DNA of 64,000 nucleotides, from positions 62,001 through 126,000 of the forward strand of contig CAWBPR010000016.1 of assembly GCA_963790775.1 (NCBI GenBank), written 5' to 3'. The position numbers were made by a program, and so were the translations under genes. This stretch comes from JASJBU01 sp963790775. GTDB lineage: Bacteria > Pseudomonadota > Gammaproteobacteria > Chromatiales > Chromatiaceae. Shown here piece by piece: positions 35,901-45,343 of the stretch (positions within the stretch are counted from its first letter, which is position 1; each line of letters starts with the position of its first letter). Under the pieces are notes generated by a model. The model was given only the letters and a program-made list of their open reading frames with translations. It was not told where the DNA came from and did not search any database.

Positions 35901-38231
35901 ATGAACAACGAAACCAAACTTCATGACCTGCTGCTGTTCGGTTCCAATCTGCACGGCGTTGAACGAATGGAAGCAATTAACACGCTGGCCAAAATGCTTA
36001 AAGTACCTCCGGGAAAAGTTGAGATCATGCTGGAAAAAAAGTCAGTTGTCCTGCTCAAGGCCGTGTCGCGGGAGGTTGCTCAGAAATATGAGAGAAAACT
36101 GTCCGCTATCGGATTCAAGTGCAACACCCGGCCATGCAATGAAAGCGGTGCTGAGCTGGAACTGGTCCCCTTGGAAAAGATGCTGCAATCCCTCTGCTGT
36201 CCCTCCTGTGGCCATGTGCATAAATTCGCGGAAGGTGAGGACGCGCCGGAGATCTGTGAATCTTGCAATATCGTGTTTGCGAAAGTAAGTCAGAACCTCA
36301 AGCTCGAGCGAGAGAAGATCAAGCGGGCCCTGCTGGCTAAAAGCAAGCTCGAAGAAAAAGCCCTGCAGGAGGAGAATCAACGCCGCCAAGAGGAAGAGCG
36401 ACGCAGACGGCTGGAAGAGGAAATCCGCAAGGAGTTAGGCCTGCCGCGTTTTGTTACCCGTCGCAGTACATTGATCAGCTCGGCAACCGGCATTTTCGCA
36501 TTGGGTTTGCTGCTGGGGGTTGGTGGGGTCGTGGCGTACGACAGTCTGAATAACATGCAGGAGGATCCCTATAGTCTCGCTGAGCAACAGATGGATGCCG
36601 GTACGAATACTGGCACGAAAGAGGCCTCACCCGGGGTCCAGGCAGGGAATTTAGTAAATGCCGGCCCAACGGCCCAGATACTCCCGAATCTGCCGCCGGA
36701 GACTGTGGCCAGCATGGATCCGGTCATGGTTACCCATATGCAGGTGGCCGGGATGTTGGATGCGCAGTCTGGACTCAACAACCCGTTAGCAGGGATTCCC
36801 GCAGGGACTGAGCCCGCTCAGCCAGCCTTCGCTGATGATGGGGATCCCCGGTTCAGCTCGCTGGTGGCCGGCGGTACTCAGGCGGCTCTCGGGGATAAGC
36901 CGCAGGTCACCACGGATCTGGTCGCCTTGCCGCTCGCCGCAAGTGCAGCAGGGTATGCTGATTCCCAGGTTGTGAGATCCGCTTCGGAGTTCATCCACGG
37001 AATGTTCGATGGCCTCGATGAGGATGCGGAATGGGACGACACCATCCTGCGGCAGGTTTTCGCGTTGGCTGCCAAGGGTCGGGTGGAGACAGCCCTGACG
37101 CTCACGGGACTGATTCATAACCCGAGGCGGCTTATGCAAGGTGGCGGCAGGCTGGCGGTTTGGCTCGCCGCCGAAGGCAGAATCCTTGAATCCGATCAGG
37201 TTTTTGAACATCTGCTGCAAATGACCGAGACCTTGCCGGAAGATCCTCGAGTGAGGGTCGAAGCGCTGCACAGTATTGTCCGGAGTCAAGCCAGGATTCC
37301 CGGAAAGGCGCTGGATGCTGATAAGACTGCGATGCGGGCTCGAGTCATCGCAGAGTCCATTTCCGGATCCTGCAATCAGGCCTCAACCTCAGCAGAAGTT
37401 GGCGCTATGTTGACTGCTTTGGGGCAGGGCAAGGCTGCGCAGGAGGCATTTCAACGCTCCCATCAGGGATTGAGTGAAATAGCGGGGCAGTCTGAGCTCC
37501 TGACCTGTCTCGGTTATCTGGCGAGCAGTTATGGCAGGGCGGGTAATCGTGGTGGAGCCTTGATGCTCTTGCAGGATATGACGAAGGGTGGCCGGGCTCT
37601 CGAATCTCCAGCGGCGCGTGATGCGGTCATGCAACAGGCCTCGCGACTCTACAGGGAGCTGGGTGACATACAAACGGCGCAGGAACTGGCCGCAGATATC
37701 ACGGACCCGGTGGTGCGAGACGGCACAAGGTATACCAATCTATCAGATGAGCTTTCGACGGGTAATATCGGCGCCGCCATGACAGCAGCTGAGGCTATTC
37801 AATCCTCCTTCTTCCAGGCTCGGGCCTACGGCATGCTGGGTCTCGCCCAGGCGCGGGATGAGACCTATCGCAAACTGGCAGATGAGTCTTACAAACAGGC
37901 GCGCGAACTTGCAAGCTCGCTTACCAACCCCCTGGAAAAAATGGCCCTCGCCGCAGAACTGGCCCGCTTTGCGAGCCGTGCGGGAAAGGATTCCGCAGCC
38001 GATAGCGGTTTCGCGGAGGCGATGCGATTGTTCAACCTGCAGCCGGAGGCCGAAGGGCGTGATCAGGCACTGGCCATTCTGGCGACCAACCAGGCCCGCG
38101 CCCTGCGGCTTGTTGATGCTCGCCGACAGCTATTGGATATCCGGGACACGGAAATAGCGGGAGTTGCAAGTGACAATCTGTCGGACAGCAAGCAACTTGT
38201 GCAGGGGATGAGCGAACAGGCCGAACTTTAA
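35901..38231 (+). CDS. Zinc-ribbon, coiled-coil, single-TM protein with helical repeats
   Basis: 776 residues, no named family. Order: an N-terminal domain (1-95), a zinc ribbon CCPSCGH...CESC (about 98-125), a long charged coil rich in Glu and Arg (about 132-180), one transmembrane helix (SSATGIFALGLLLGVGGVVAYDSL, around 193-215), then a long extracytoplasmic part whose second half is built of TPR-like or Sel1-like helical repeats (e.g. ALQSI-type, LLTCLGYLASSYGRAGNRGG, MALAAELARFASRAGKD). It stands directly before recA, and both carry the same upstream module. This suggests insertion or duplication of the regulatory region. Role unknown. Confidence 0.6.
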   Translation: MNNETKLHDLLLFGSNLHGVERMEAINTLAKMLKVPPGKVEIMLEKKSVVLLKAVSREVAQKYERKLSAIGFKCNTRPCNESGAELELVPLEKMLQSLCCPSCGHVHKFAEGEDAPEICESCNIVFAKVSQNLKLEREKIKRALLAKSKLEEKALQEENQRRQEEERRRRLEEEIRKELGLPRFVTRRSTLISSATGIFALGLLLGVGGVVAYDSLNNMQEDPYSLAEQQMDAGTNTGTKEASPGVQAGNLVNAGPTAQILPNLPPETVASMDPVMVTHMQVAGMLDAQSGLNNPLAGIPAGTEPAQPAFADDGDPRFSSLVAGGTQAALGDKPQVTTDLVALPLAASAAGYADSQVVRSASEFIHGMFDGLDEDAEWDDTILRQVFALAAKGRVETALTLTGLIHNPRRLMQGGGRLAVWLAAEGRILESDQVFEHLLQMTETLPEDPRVRVEALHSIVRSQARIPGKALDADKTAMRARVIAESISGSCNQASTSAEVGAMLTALGQGKAAQEAFQRSHQGLSEIAGQSELLTCLGYLASSYGRAGNRGGALMLLQDMTKGGRALESPAARDAVMQQASRLYRELGDIQTAQELAADITDPVVRDGTRYTNLSDELSTGNIGAAMTAAEAIQSSFFQARAYGMLGLAQARDETYRKLADESYKQARELASSLTNPLEKMALAAELARFASRAGKDSAADSGFAEAMRLFNLQPEAEGRDQALAILATNQARALRLVDARRQLLDIRDTEIAGVASDNLSDSKQLVQGMSEQAEL

Positions 38232-38416
38232 ACCTGCATGCCGTCTGTGCGGGTTCCCGCTGCAGCGCCATATCCCTGCTTGGCGGATGCGGGCAACCGG
38301 GAGAAATATCCGGCGCATCAGCAACTCAGACTGTGAGTTCAAAACTTCCAGGCAGCCTGCAAGCCGCGAGGGGAATAGGCGATCAGGATGATGGAGCCCA
38401 AATTTTCACGGAATGG

Positions 38417-38496
38417 CCGTTCAGGGACTCATGACGTGAGCCTGTGGCTGTGTGATAATTCTGCAACTTCTTAAGTTAGCCTTGACCAGGACGCTA
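38417..38496 (+). promoter_or_regulatory. Duplicated upstream module, copy 2 (recA promoter region)
   Basis: CCGTTCAGGGACTCATGACG, GTGAGCCTGTGGCTGT, then GATAAT 17 bases after ATGACG gives a plausible recA promoter. Same block as 35748, with GGACGCTA at 38489. I see no consensus LexA box of CTGT-N8-ACAG form. Confidence 0.55.
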
Positions 38497-38531
38497 ACTT
38501 CTCCCACAGATTTTCAATGAGGACAGAATGA

Positions 38532-39557
<1,026 letters not shown>

Positions 39558-39592
39558 ACGCATCCGAAACCAACCTGGTTGAACAGACCGCC

Positions 39593-40009
39593 GTGCGCCT
39601 GCTGACGGCGCGCGAGCACTCCCGCAAGGAACTGTACGGCAAGCTCGCTGCCCGGGGCTACACCGAGGATGACATCGAACAGGTGCTGGATGACCTGGCG
39701 CAGAGGGGACTGCAGAGTGACGATCGATTTTGCGAGGGCTATATCGAGATCCGCGTGCGCAAAGGTAACGGCCCGTTGCGCATTCGTGCTGAGTTGCGGG
39801 AGCGGGGTATCAGCGACAGCCTGATTGATGCGATGCTCGAACACTATGCGAGTGACTGGCCGGGCATATTGCGCCGTGTGCACGACTCCAAGTATGGTGC
39901 TGAGTCCCCAGGCGATCAGAAGGAGATGGCCAGGCGGGCAAGGTTTCTTGAATACCGGGGTTTTCCAGGCGAGTTGATCGGGCGTCTACTGTTTAATAAC
40001 GATTTTTAG
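39593..40009 (+). CDS. recX: RecA regulator RecX
   Basis: 138 residues from the GTG at 39593. It has helical repeats typical of RecX: LLTAREHSRKELYGKLAARG, VLDDLAQRGLQSDDRFCEGY, RIRAELRERGISDSLID, RRARFLEYRGFP. RecX binds and limits RecA filaments. The frame is open upstream to 39545, so a CTG at 39554 or 39575 could start a longer protein; no ATG exists. The gene begins within 36 bases of the recA stop. Confidence 0.9.
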   Translation: MRLLTAREHSRKELYGKLAARGYTEDDIEQVLDDLAQRGLQSDDRFCEGYIEIRVRKGNGPLRIRAELRERGISDSLIDAMLEHYASDWPGILRRVHDSKYGAESPGDQKEMARRARFLEYRGFPGELIGRLLFNNDF

Positions 40010-40099
40010 CCCCAGGCAGGCAGAAGAAAACGGGCATTTTTAATTGGTTCCTGCTATCTTCTGCGGTTTGTTTTTCCCGGTTGATTTCGTTGTTCAAAC

Positions 40100-42733
40100 A
40101 TGAAAACCAGCGCAGATATTCGTAAAGCCTTCCTGGACTATTTTGCCGGCCATCAGCATGAGGTCGTCCCCAGCAGTCCGCTCGTTCCAATGAATGATCC
40201 AACCCTGCTGTTTACCAATGCGGGAATGGTGCAGTTCAAGGACGTTTTTCTCGGACGTGATAAGCGCAACTATGCGCGTGCCACCAGTTCCCAGCGCTGT
40301 GTGCGTGCCGGCGGCAAACACAATGACCTGGAAAACGTCGGTTATACGGCCCGTCACCATACCTTTTTTGAGATGCTGGGTAACTTCAGCTTCGGTGACT
40401 ATTTCAAGCGGGATGCCATCAAATACGCCTGGGAGTTCCTTACAGTCACCTGTGCTCTGCCGGCCGAAAAGCTGTGGGTCACAGTCTACAAGGAAGATGA
40501 CGAAGCGGCGGATATCTGGTTGCGTGAAGTCGGCATTGATGCTCAGCGTTTTACCCGCATCGGTGACAAGTCCGGCGGCAAGCGCTACGAGAGCGACAAC
40601 TTCTGGTCGATGGGTGATACGGGCCCCTGCGGGCCCTGCTCCGAGATCTTCTATGACCATGGCGAGGCTATCTGGGGAGGTCCTCCCGGTTCGCCAGAGG
40701 AAGAGGGGGATAGATACATCGAGATCTGGAACCTGGTCTTCATGCAGTACAACCGCGACATCGATGGCAAGATGACGGAGCTGCCCAAGCCCTCCGTGGA
40801 TACGGGCATGGGGCTGGAGCGCCTGGCTGCGGTGCTGCAGGGCGTACACAGCAATTACGAGATCGATCTGTTTGCCAGACTGATCGAGTCAGCCGCCCGG
40901 ATTACCCGTTGTGACAACCTGGAAGAGAAATCCCTGCGGGTGATCGCCGATCATATCCGTTCCTGTGCCTTCTTGATCGTCGATGGAGTGATGCCTTCCA
41001 ACGAGGGACGTGGCTATGTGCTGCGGCGTATCATTCGCCGCGCCATCCGCCATGGCTACATGCTGGGCGTGAAAGAACCCTTCTTTTACCAACTGCTTGA
41101 AACCCTTTGCCAGGAGATGGGAGAGGCCTATCCCGAGCTGGAGAAGGCCCGCCCTCAAGTGGAGCGGGTGCTGCGCCTTGAAGAGGAGCGTTTTGCCGAG
41201 ACCCTGGAGCAGGGCATGAAGATCCTTGATGAGACGATTCAAGGTCTGGAAGCAAAAGAGATACCGGGTGAGACGGTGTTCAAACTCTACGATACCTATG
41301 GTTTCCCCGTCGACCTGACAGCGGATATCGCCCGGGAGCGGGATCTGAAAGTCGACCATGCAGGTTTTGAACAAGCCATGGCGGCGCAGCGGGATCGCGC
41401 CCGTGCGGCAAGTCATTTCGGGGCAAACCAAGTGATCAGTCTGAACTTTGAAGGTCATACAGAGTTTACCGGTTACGCACAGTTGGAGGATGAATCCAGT
41501 GTGCTTGCCCTGTATCGGGACGGTGAGGCTGTGGAACAACTGCAGGCGGGGGATGCCGGCATGGTTATCCTGGATCGCACCCCATTCTATGCCGAATCCG
41601 GCGGCCAGGCTGGTGACATGGGGCTGCTCGAGGGAGCAGGTGTATTGTTCGAGGTGGATGACACGCGCAAGCAGGGTGGTGATGTCTTCGGCCATATCGG
41701 CAAGCTCGAAGAAGGTCTGCTGAAGGTTGGCGATCGGCTGAAAGCGCAGGTGAATGACTTTACCCGCCAGGCTACGGCGCTGAACCACTCCGCAACTCAC
41801 CTGTTGCACGCAGCCCTGCGCCAGGTGTTGGGTGAACATGTGGCGCAGAAAGGCTCCCTGGTGGATGCGGATCGGCTGCGTTTCGACTTCTCTCATTTCG
41901 AACCTATCAGCCGCGAGCAGTTGCAGGAGATCGAACAGCTGGTGAATCAGCAGATTCGCCGGAATCATCCGGTCGAAACCCGCATCATGGCCCTGGAGGA
42001 GGCGAAGAACTCGGGTGCCATGGCCCTGTTCGGGGAAAAATATGCGGATGATGTGCGGGTTTTGCGCATGGGTGACTTCTCCACAGAATTGTGTGGTGGA
42101 ACCCATGTGAATGCGGTGGGAGATATCGGTCTGTGTAAGATTACTGCAGAGACCGGCATTGCCGCCGGCGTGCGGCGCATCGAGGCGGTTACCGGTCAAC
42201 GCGCCATCGAGTGGATGGAAGCAGATGAAGAACGGGTGCAACGGGTTGCCGAGCTGATCAAGGCCGGTCGAGACGAGATCGAAGACAAAGTGGTGCATTT
42301 GTTGGATCGCAATCGCAAGCTGGAAAAAGAGCTTGAGCAGTTGAAAGCCAAGCTGGCCAGCGCGGCAGGCAGTGATCTGGCATCCAGTGCGGTTATCATC
42401 GGTGAGGTAAAAGTGCTGGCAGCCAACCTGGAAGGCGCTGATCCAAAATCCCTGAGAGATACCATGGACCAGCTGAAAAACAAACTGGGGTCTGCGGTAA
42501 TTCTGCTGGCAACGGTCACTGGTGACAAGGTCTCTCTGGTGGCAGGTGTGACGAAGGATCTGACGGGGCGGATGAAGGCCGGTGATCTAGTGAAGCTTGC
42601 AGCCGAAAAGGTTGGCGGCAAAGGTGGAGGTAGACCCGATATGGCGATGGCCGGCGGTAATGACCCGGCTGCCGTCGGCGATGCATTGGCCCTGGTGGAA
42701 CCCTGGGTGTCAGAACAGCTGCGGGGCGGCTAA
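40100..42733 (+). CDS. alaS: Alanyl-tRNA synthetase
   Basis: 877 residues, full length. It has the class II core (RKAFLDYFAGHQHEVVPSS, GGKHNDLENVG, HHTFFEMLGNFSFGDYFK, WSMGDTGPCGPCSEIFYD), the editing-domain metal sites HSATHLLHAAL and ELCGGTHV, and the C-terminal DHHA1 domain (KGGGRPDMAMAGG). It charges tRNA-Ala and edits serine and glycine. The order recA-recX-alaS-lysC-csrA is the conserved gammaproteobacterial order. Confidence 0.98.
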   Translation: MKTSADIRKAFLDYFAGHQHEVVPSSPLVPMNDPTLLFTNAGMVQFKDVFLGRDKRNYARATSSQRCVRAGGKHNDLENVGYTARHHTFFEMLGNFSFGDYFKRDAIKYAWEFLTVTCALPAEKLWVTVYKEDDEAADIWLREVGIDAQRFTRIGDKSGGKRYESDNFWSMGDTGPCGPCSEIFYDHGEAIWGGPPGSPEEEGDRYIEIWNLVFMQYNRDIDGKMTELPKPSVDTGMGLERLAAVLQGVHSNYEIDLFARLIESAARITRCDNLEEKSLRVIADHIRSCAFLIVDGVMPSNEGRGYVLRRIIRRAIRHGYMLGVKEPFFYQLLETLCQEMGEAYPELEKARPQVERVLRLEEERFAETLEQGMKILDETIQGLEAKEIPGETVFKLYDTYGFPVDLTADIARERDLKVDHAGFEQAMAAQRDRARAASHFGANQVISLNFEGHTEFTGYAQLEDESSVLALYRDGEAVEQLQAGDAGMVILDRTPFYAESGGQAGDMGLLEGAGVLFEVDDTRKQGGDVFGHIGKLEEGLLKVGDRLKAQVNDFTRQATALNHSATHLLHAALRQVLGEHVAQKGSLVDADRLRFDFSHFEPISREQLQEIEQLVNQQIRRNHPVETRIMALEEAKNSGAMALFGEKYADDVRVLRMGDFSTELCGGTHVNAVGDIGLCKITAETGIAAGVRRIEAVTGQRAIEWMEADEERVQRVAELIKAGRDEIEDKVVHLLDRNRKLEKELEQLKAKLASAAGSDLASSAVIIGEVKVLAANLEGADPKSLRDTMDQLKNKLGSAVILLATVTGDKVSLVAGVTKDLTGRMKAGDLVKLAAEKVGGKGGGRPDMAMAGGNDPAAVGDALALVEPWVSEQLRGG

Positions 42734-42860
42734 GTCGTCGAGTTTAATCTCTTAATTCAAACGTGATGGTTTAATCTCTGATCGATTTGGTGTTTAATTG
42801 CGCCGTTTCGAGCTGCGGGTTTTCCGTCGGTATTCACTTTATTCAACGAACTGGTTAGAA

Positions 42861-44084
42861 ATGGCGCTCATTGTCCAGAAATATGGCGGTACATCTGTCG
42901 GAACCATACAACGTATCATGGCTGTGGCTGAGCGGGTCAAGGCCAGACAGGCGGAAGGCGACCAGGTGGTGGTCGTGGTCTCGGCCATGTCAGGTGAGAC
43001 CAATCGCTTGATCGCACTCGCGGGTGAGATTGATGACGCTCCTGATCCACGAGAGATGGATGTGCTGGTCTCCACCGGTGAGCAGGTTACCATCGCTCTG
43101 CTCAGTCTGGCGCTGCAGAAAGTTGGCTGTGCCGCCCGCTCCTATACCGGTGGCCAGGTGCATATTCTCACCGACAGTGCGCATAGCAAGGCGCGCATCC
43201 AGGACATCGACGGAGCCCGTGTCAAGGCGGACCTCGATGCCGGCATGGTGGTGGTAGTCGCTGGTTTTCAGGGTGTGGATGAGCACGGCAATATCACTAC
43301 CCTCGGGCGCGGTGGATCGGACACCACTGCAGTCGCCATGGCGGCAGCACTGAAGGCGGACGAATGTCAGATCTATACGGATGTGGATGGCGTCTACACG
43401 ACAGATCCACGGGTTGAGCCGAAGGCCCGTCGCTTGGATCGGATCACCTTTGAAGAGATGCTGGAGATGGCCAGCCTCGGATCTAAAGTGCTGCAGATTC
43501 GCGCTGTCGAATTTGCCGGCAAATACAATGTTCCCCTGCGGGTCCTTTCCAGCTTTGAAGAGGGCGAAGGTACCCTGATTACTTTTGAGGAAGAGAGCAT
43601 GGAACAGGCAAAAATTTCGGGAATCGCATTCAGTCGCGATGAGGCCAAACTGAGTATTCTCGGTGTGCCGGATCAGCCTGGTGTGGCGCACAAGATTTTG
43701 AAAGCGATCGCTGATCAGAATATCGAAGTCGACATGATCGTGCAGAACATTGCAGCTGATGAGGCGACGACCGATTTCTCCTTCACTGTACACAGAAACG
43801 ACTTTAAAAAGGCCGTGAATATTCTGCAGCAGACATCCAGGGAACTGGGCGCAAGAGATGTCATGAGCGACGATAGAATTGTCAAGCTGTCTCTGGTGGG
43901 TGTTGGCATGCGCTCCCATGCGGGAATAGCCAGTAAAATGTTTGAAACCCTGGCCAAAGAAGGGATTAATATCCGCATGATCTCAACTTCGGAGATCAAG
44001 ATATCTGTAGTGATAGCTGAAAAATATCTGGAATTGGGGGTTCGTGCGCTGCACGAGGCCTTCGAACTCAATCAATCCGAATAG
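42861..44084 (+). CDS. lysC: Aspartate kinase
   Basis: 407 residues from the ATG at 42861 (MALIVQKYGGTSVG), the standard N-terminus; the frame is open from 42798 but that part is not family-like. KYGGTSV, FTLGRGGSDTTAVA-type block (TLGRGGSDTTA) and two C-terminal ACT domains (ISGIAFSRDEAKLSILGVPD, VKLSLVGVGMRSHAGIASKM) that bind feedback effectors. It phosphorylates aspartate, opening lysine, threonine and methionine synthesis. Placed between alaS and csrA. Confidence 0.96.
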   Translation: MALIVQKYGGTSVGTIQRIMAVAERVKARQAEGDQVVVVVSAMSGETNRLIALAGEIDDAPDPREMDVLVSTGEQVTIALLSLALQKVGCAARSYTGGQVHILTDSAHSKARIQDIDGARVKADLDAGMVVVVAGFQGVDEHGNITTLGRGGSDTTAVAMAAALKADECQIYTDVDGVYTTDPRVEPKARRLDRITFEEMLEMASLGSKVLQIRAVEFAGKYNVPLRVLSSFEEGEGTLITFEEESMEQAKISGIAFSRDEAKLSILGVPDQPGVAHKILKAIADQNIEVDMIVQNIAADEATTDFSFTVHRNDFKKAVNILQQTSRELGARDVMSDDRIVKLSLVGVGMRSHAGIASKMFETLAKEGINIRMISTSEIKISVVIAEKYLELGVRALHEAFELNQSE

Positions 44085-44150
44085 ATAGGAATAAAAGTAC
44101 TTATTTGTATTTTAAGGAATAAAACATCCCGCAAGGGAATTATGACTGCT

Positions 44151-44178
44151 TTGTTACGGTCGAATCAGTTGTTAGAAT
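44151..44178 (+). promoter_or_regulatory. Probable csrA promoter
   Basis: TTGTTA, 16-base spacer, TAGAAT, about 110 bases before csrA. A good match in both boxes; other promoters upstream are likely. Confidence 0.45.
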
Positions 44179-44291
44179 AAAACTACCGGTCACGTGAATA
44201 ATTACGAGGCTTGGTTGGCATTGTTCGGGAACTAAAGCATGTTCAGAAGAACCTGGGCAAATAATATAAAGGAAATTCATGGAGACAGAAG

Positions 44292-44480
44292 ATGTTGATA
44301 TTAACCCGCCGTGTTGGCGAAACCTTGATGATTGGTGATGAAGTTACCGTGACAGTTTTGGGTGTCAAAGGTAATCAAGTGCGCATCGGCGTTAACGCGC
44401 CACGTGACGTAACTGTGCACCGTGAGGAGATCTACGAACGCATCAAAAGAGAGCAGGCTGAACAGCAGGAGCAGGATTGA
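44292..44480 (+). CDS. csrA: Carbon storage regulator CsrA
   Basis: 62 residues, starting MLILTRRVGETLMIGDE, with KGNQVRIGVNAPRDVTVHRE. A dimeric RNA-binding protein that blocks or stabilises mRNAs at GGA motifs and controls central carbon use, biofilm and motility. GGAGA lies about 6-7 bases upstream of the ATG and is itself a GGA motif that CsrA could bind for self-control. It is followed by a terminator and two tRNA genes, as in many gammaproteobacteria. Confidence 0.97.
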   Translation: MLILTRRVGETLMIGDEVTVTVLGVKGNQVRIGVNAPRDVTVHREEIYERIKREQAEQQEQD

Positions 44481-44534
44481 TCAGCTGAAAAGTACTCTCA
44501 AACTATTATTGTGAGGCTCTTTGGCCTGCAGATG

Positions 44535-44565
44535 AAAACTTTGCTAAGGACAGCAAAGTTTTTTT
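44535..44565 (+). terminator. Intrinsic terminator after csrA
   Basis: AAAACTTTGCT and AGCAAAGTTTT form the stem around AAGGAC, followed by T residues. Confidence 0.8.
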
Positions 44566-44592
44566 GTTTGCGGGGAAAGAAATCTGTACAAT
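44564..44592 (+). promoter_or_regulatory. Promoter of tRNA-Ser
   Basis: TTGTTT, 17-base spacer, TACAAT; the tRNA begins 49 bases past the -10. Confidence 0.45.
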
Positions 44593-44640
44593 TCGGTCCT
44601 CGTTCACGAACAGCATCATATGTTCTTCCTGACTGAACTT

Positions 44641-44733
44641 GGAGAGATGGCCGAGCGGCTGAAGGCGCTCCCCTGCTAAGGGAGTATGGGGTTAATAGCT
44701 CCATCGAGGGTTCGAATCCCTCTCTCTCCGCCA
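44641..44733 (+). tRNA. tRNA-Ser (GCU)
   Basis: Acceptor GGAGAGA pairs with TCTCTCC, then G and an encoded CCA. The anticodon loop CTGCTAA gives GCU (reads AGC/AGU). The long variable arm and the TTCGAAT T-loop are both there. It sits between csrA and tRNA-Arg, the usual gammaproteobacterial order. Confidence 0.95.
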
Positions 44734-44740
44734 TATTAAC

Positions 44741-44764
44741 AGCCCCCATCTGGGGGCTTTTTTA
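44741..44764 (+). terminator. Intrinsic terminator after tRNA-Ser
   Basis: AGCCCCC and GGGGGCT stem followed by six T. Confidence 0.85.
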
Positions 44765-44930
44765 ATATGGGAGATAGAGAGGCGTTGATGAGGACCCTTC
44801 TTCGGTTTGGTTTAAACGACAGAAGCCGTTTTGACAACGCAAGAGCTTTGTCCGAAGGGCGAGGCCCATGGATGGATGGGGCCTAGTCAATCCCGAACCC
44901 AGTCCGGGCCTTTAGGTAACCAAGCACTGA

Positions 44931-44959
44931 TTGACAAAAGGTCAAGAAATCTTCAGAAT
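44931..44959 (+). promoter_or_regulatory. Promoter of tRNA-Arg
   Basis: Perfect TTGACA, 17-base spacer, CAGAAT, ending 15 bases before the tRNA. Confidence 0.65.
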
Positions 44960-44974
44960 TCGCCTTCCAAATAA

Positions 44975-45051
44975 GCGCCCGTAGCTCAGTTGGATAGAGT
45001 ACCTGGCTACGAACTAGGGGGTCGGAGGTTCGAATCCTTCCGGGCGCGCCA
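44975..45051 (+). tRNA. tRNA-Arg (ACG), used as integration site
   Basis: Acceptor GCGCCCG pairs with CGGGCGC; the anticodon loop CTACGAA gives ACG. CCA is encoded. The anticodon stem CCTGG/CTAGG has one G-U pair. The last 45 bases of the gene plus three flanking bases form the 48-base direct repeat copied at 48861, so this gene is the attachment site of the island to its right, and is kept whole. Confidence 0.95.
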
Positions 45052-45054
45052 TTT
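45007..45054. repeat. Attachment repeat at tRNA-Arg (att copy 1)
   Basis: 48 bases from CTACGAACTAGGGGG to GCGCGCCATTT, identical to 48861-48908. It spans the anticodon loop to the tRNA end. Confidence 0.9.
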
Positions 45055-45067
45055 TAGAAGATAAATC

Positions 45068-45102
45068 AACCGGTTAGAGCACTCTGCTTGGCCGGTTTTT
45101 TT
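45068..45102 (+). terminator. Terminator after tRNA-Arg
   Basis: AACCGG and CCGGTT stem then a run of T. It lies just past the att repeat and so inside the island, on the copy 1 side. Confidence 0.6.
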
Positions 45103-45343
45103 GTGGCTGTCCAATAGCGAGAAAATCGATGACTATATTGGACAAGTGTCGTCAATCTGCTCCAACACAGTTGTGTCCAATTCTTACCTAAGCCATTAAT
45201 GAATATTGAAAAATTCAATATCGTGTTTACCTCATGAACGGTGGTTGAACTTAGAACGTCTGATCGTCCGATATCGGCTGAGATTAAAAAAAGCGTGTAA
45301 GTATCTGGCTTGTACGTACCGTGTGACATCGGATGAGGGGGGC

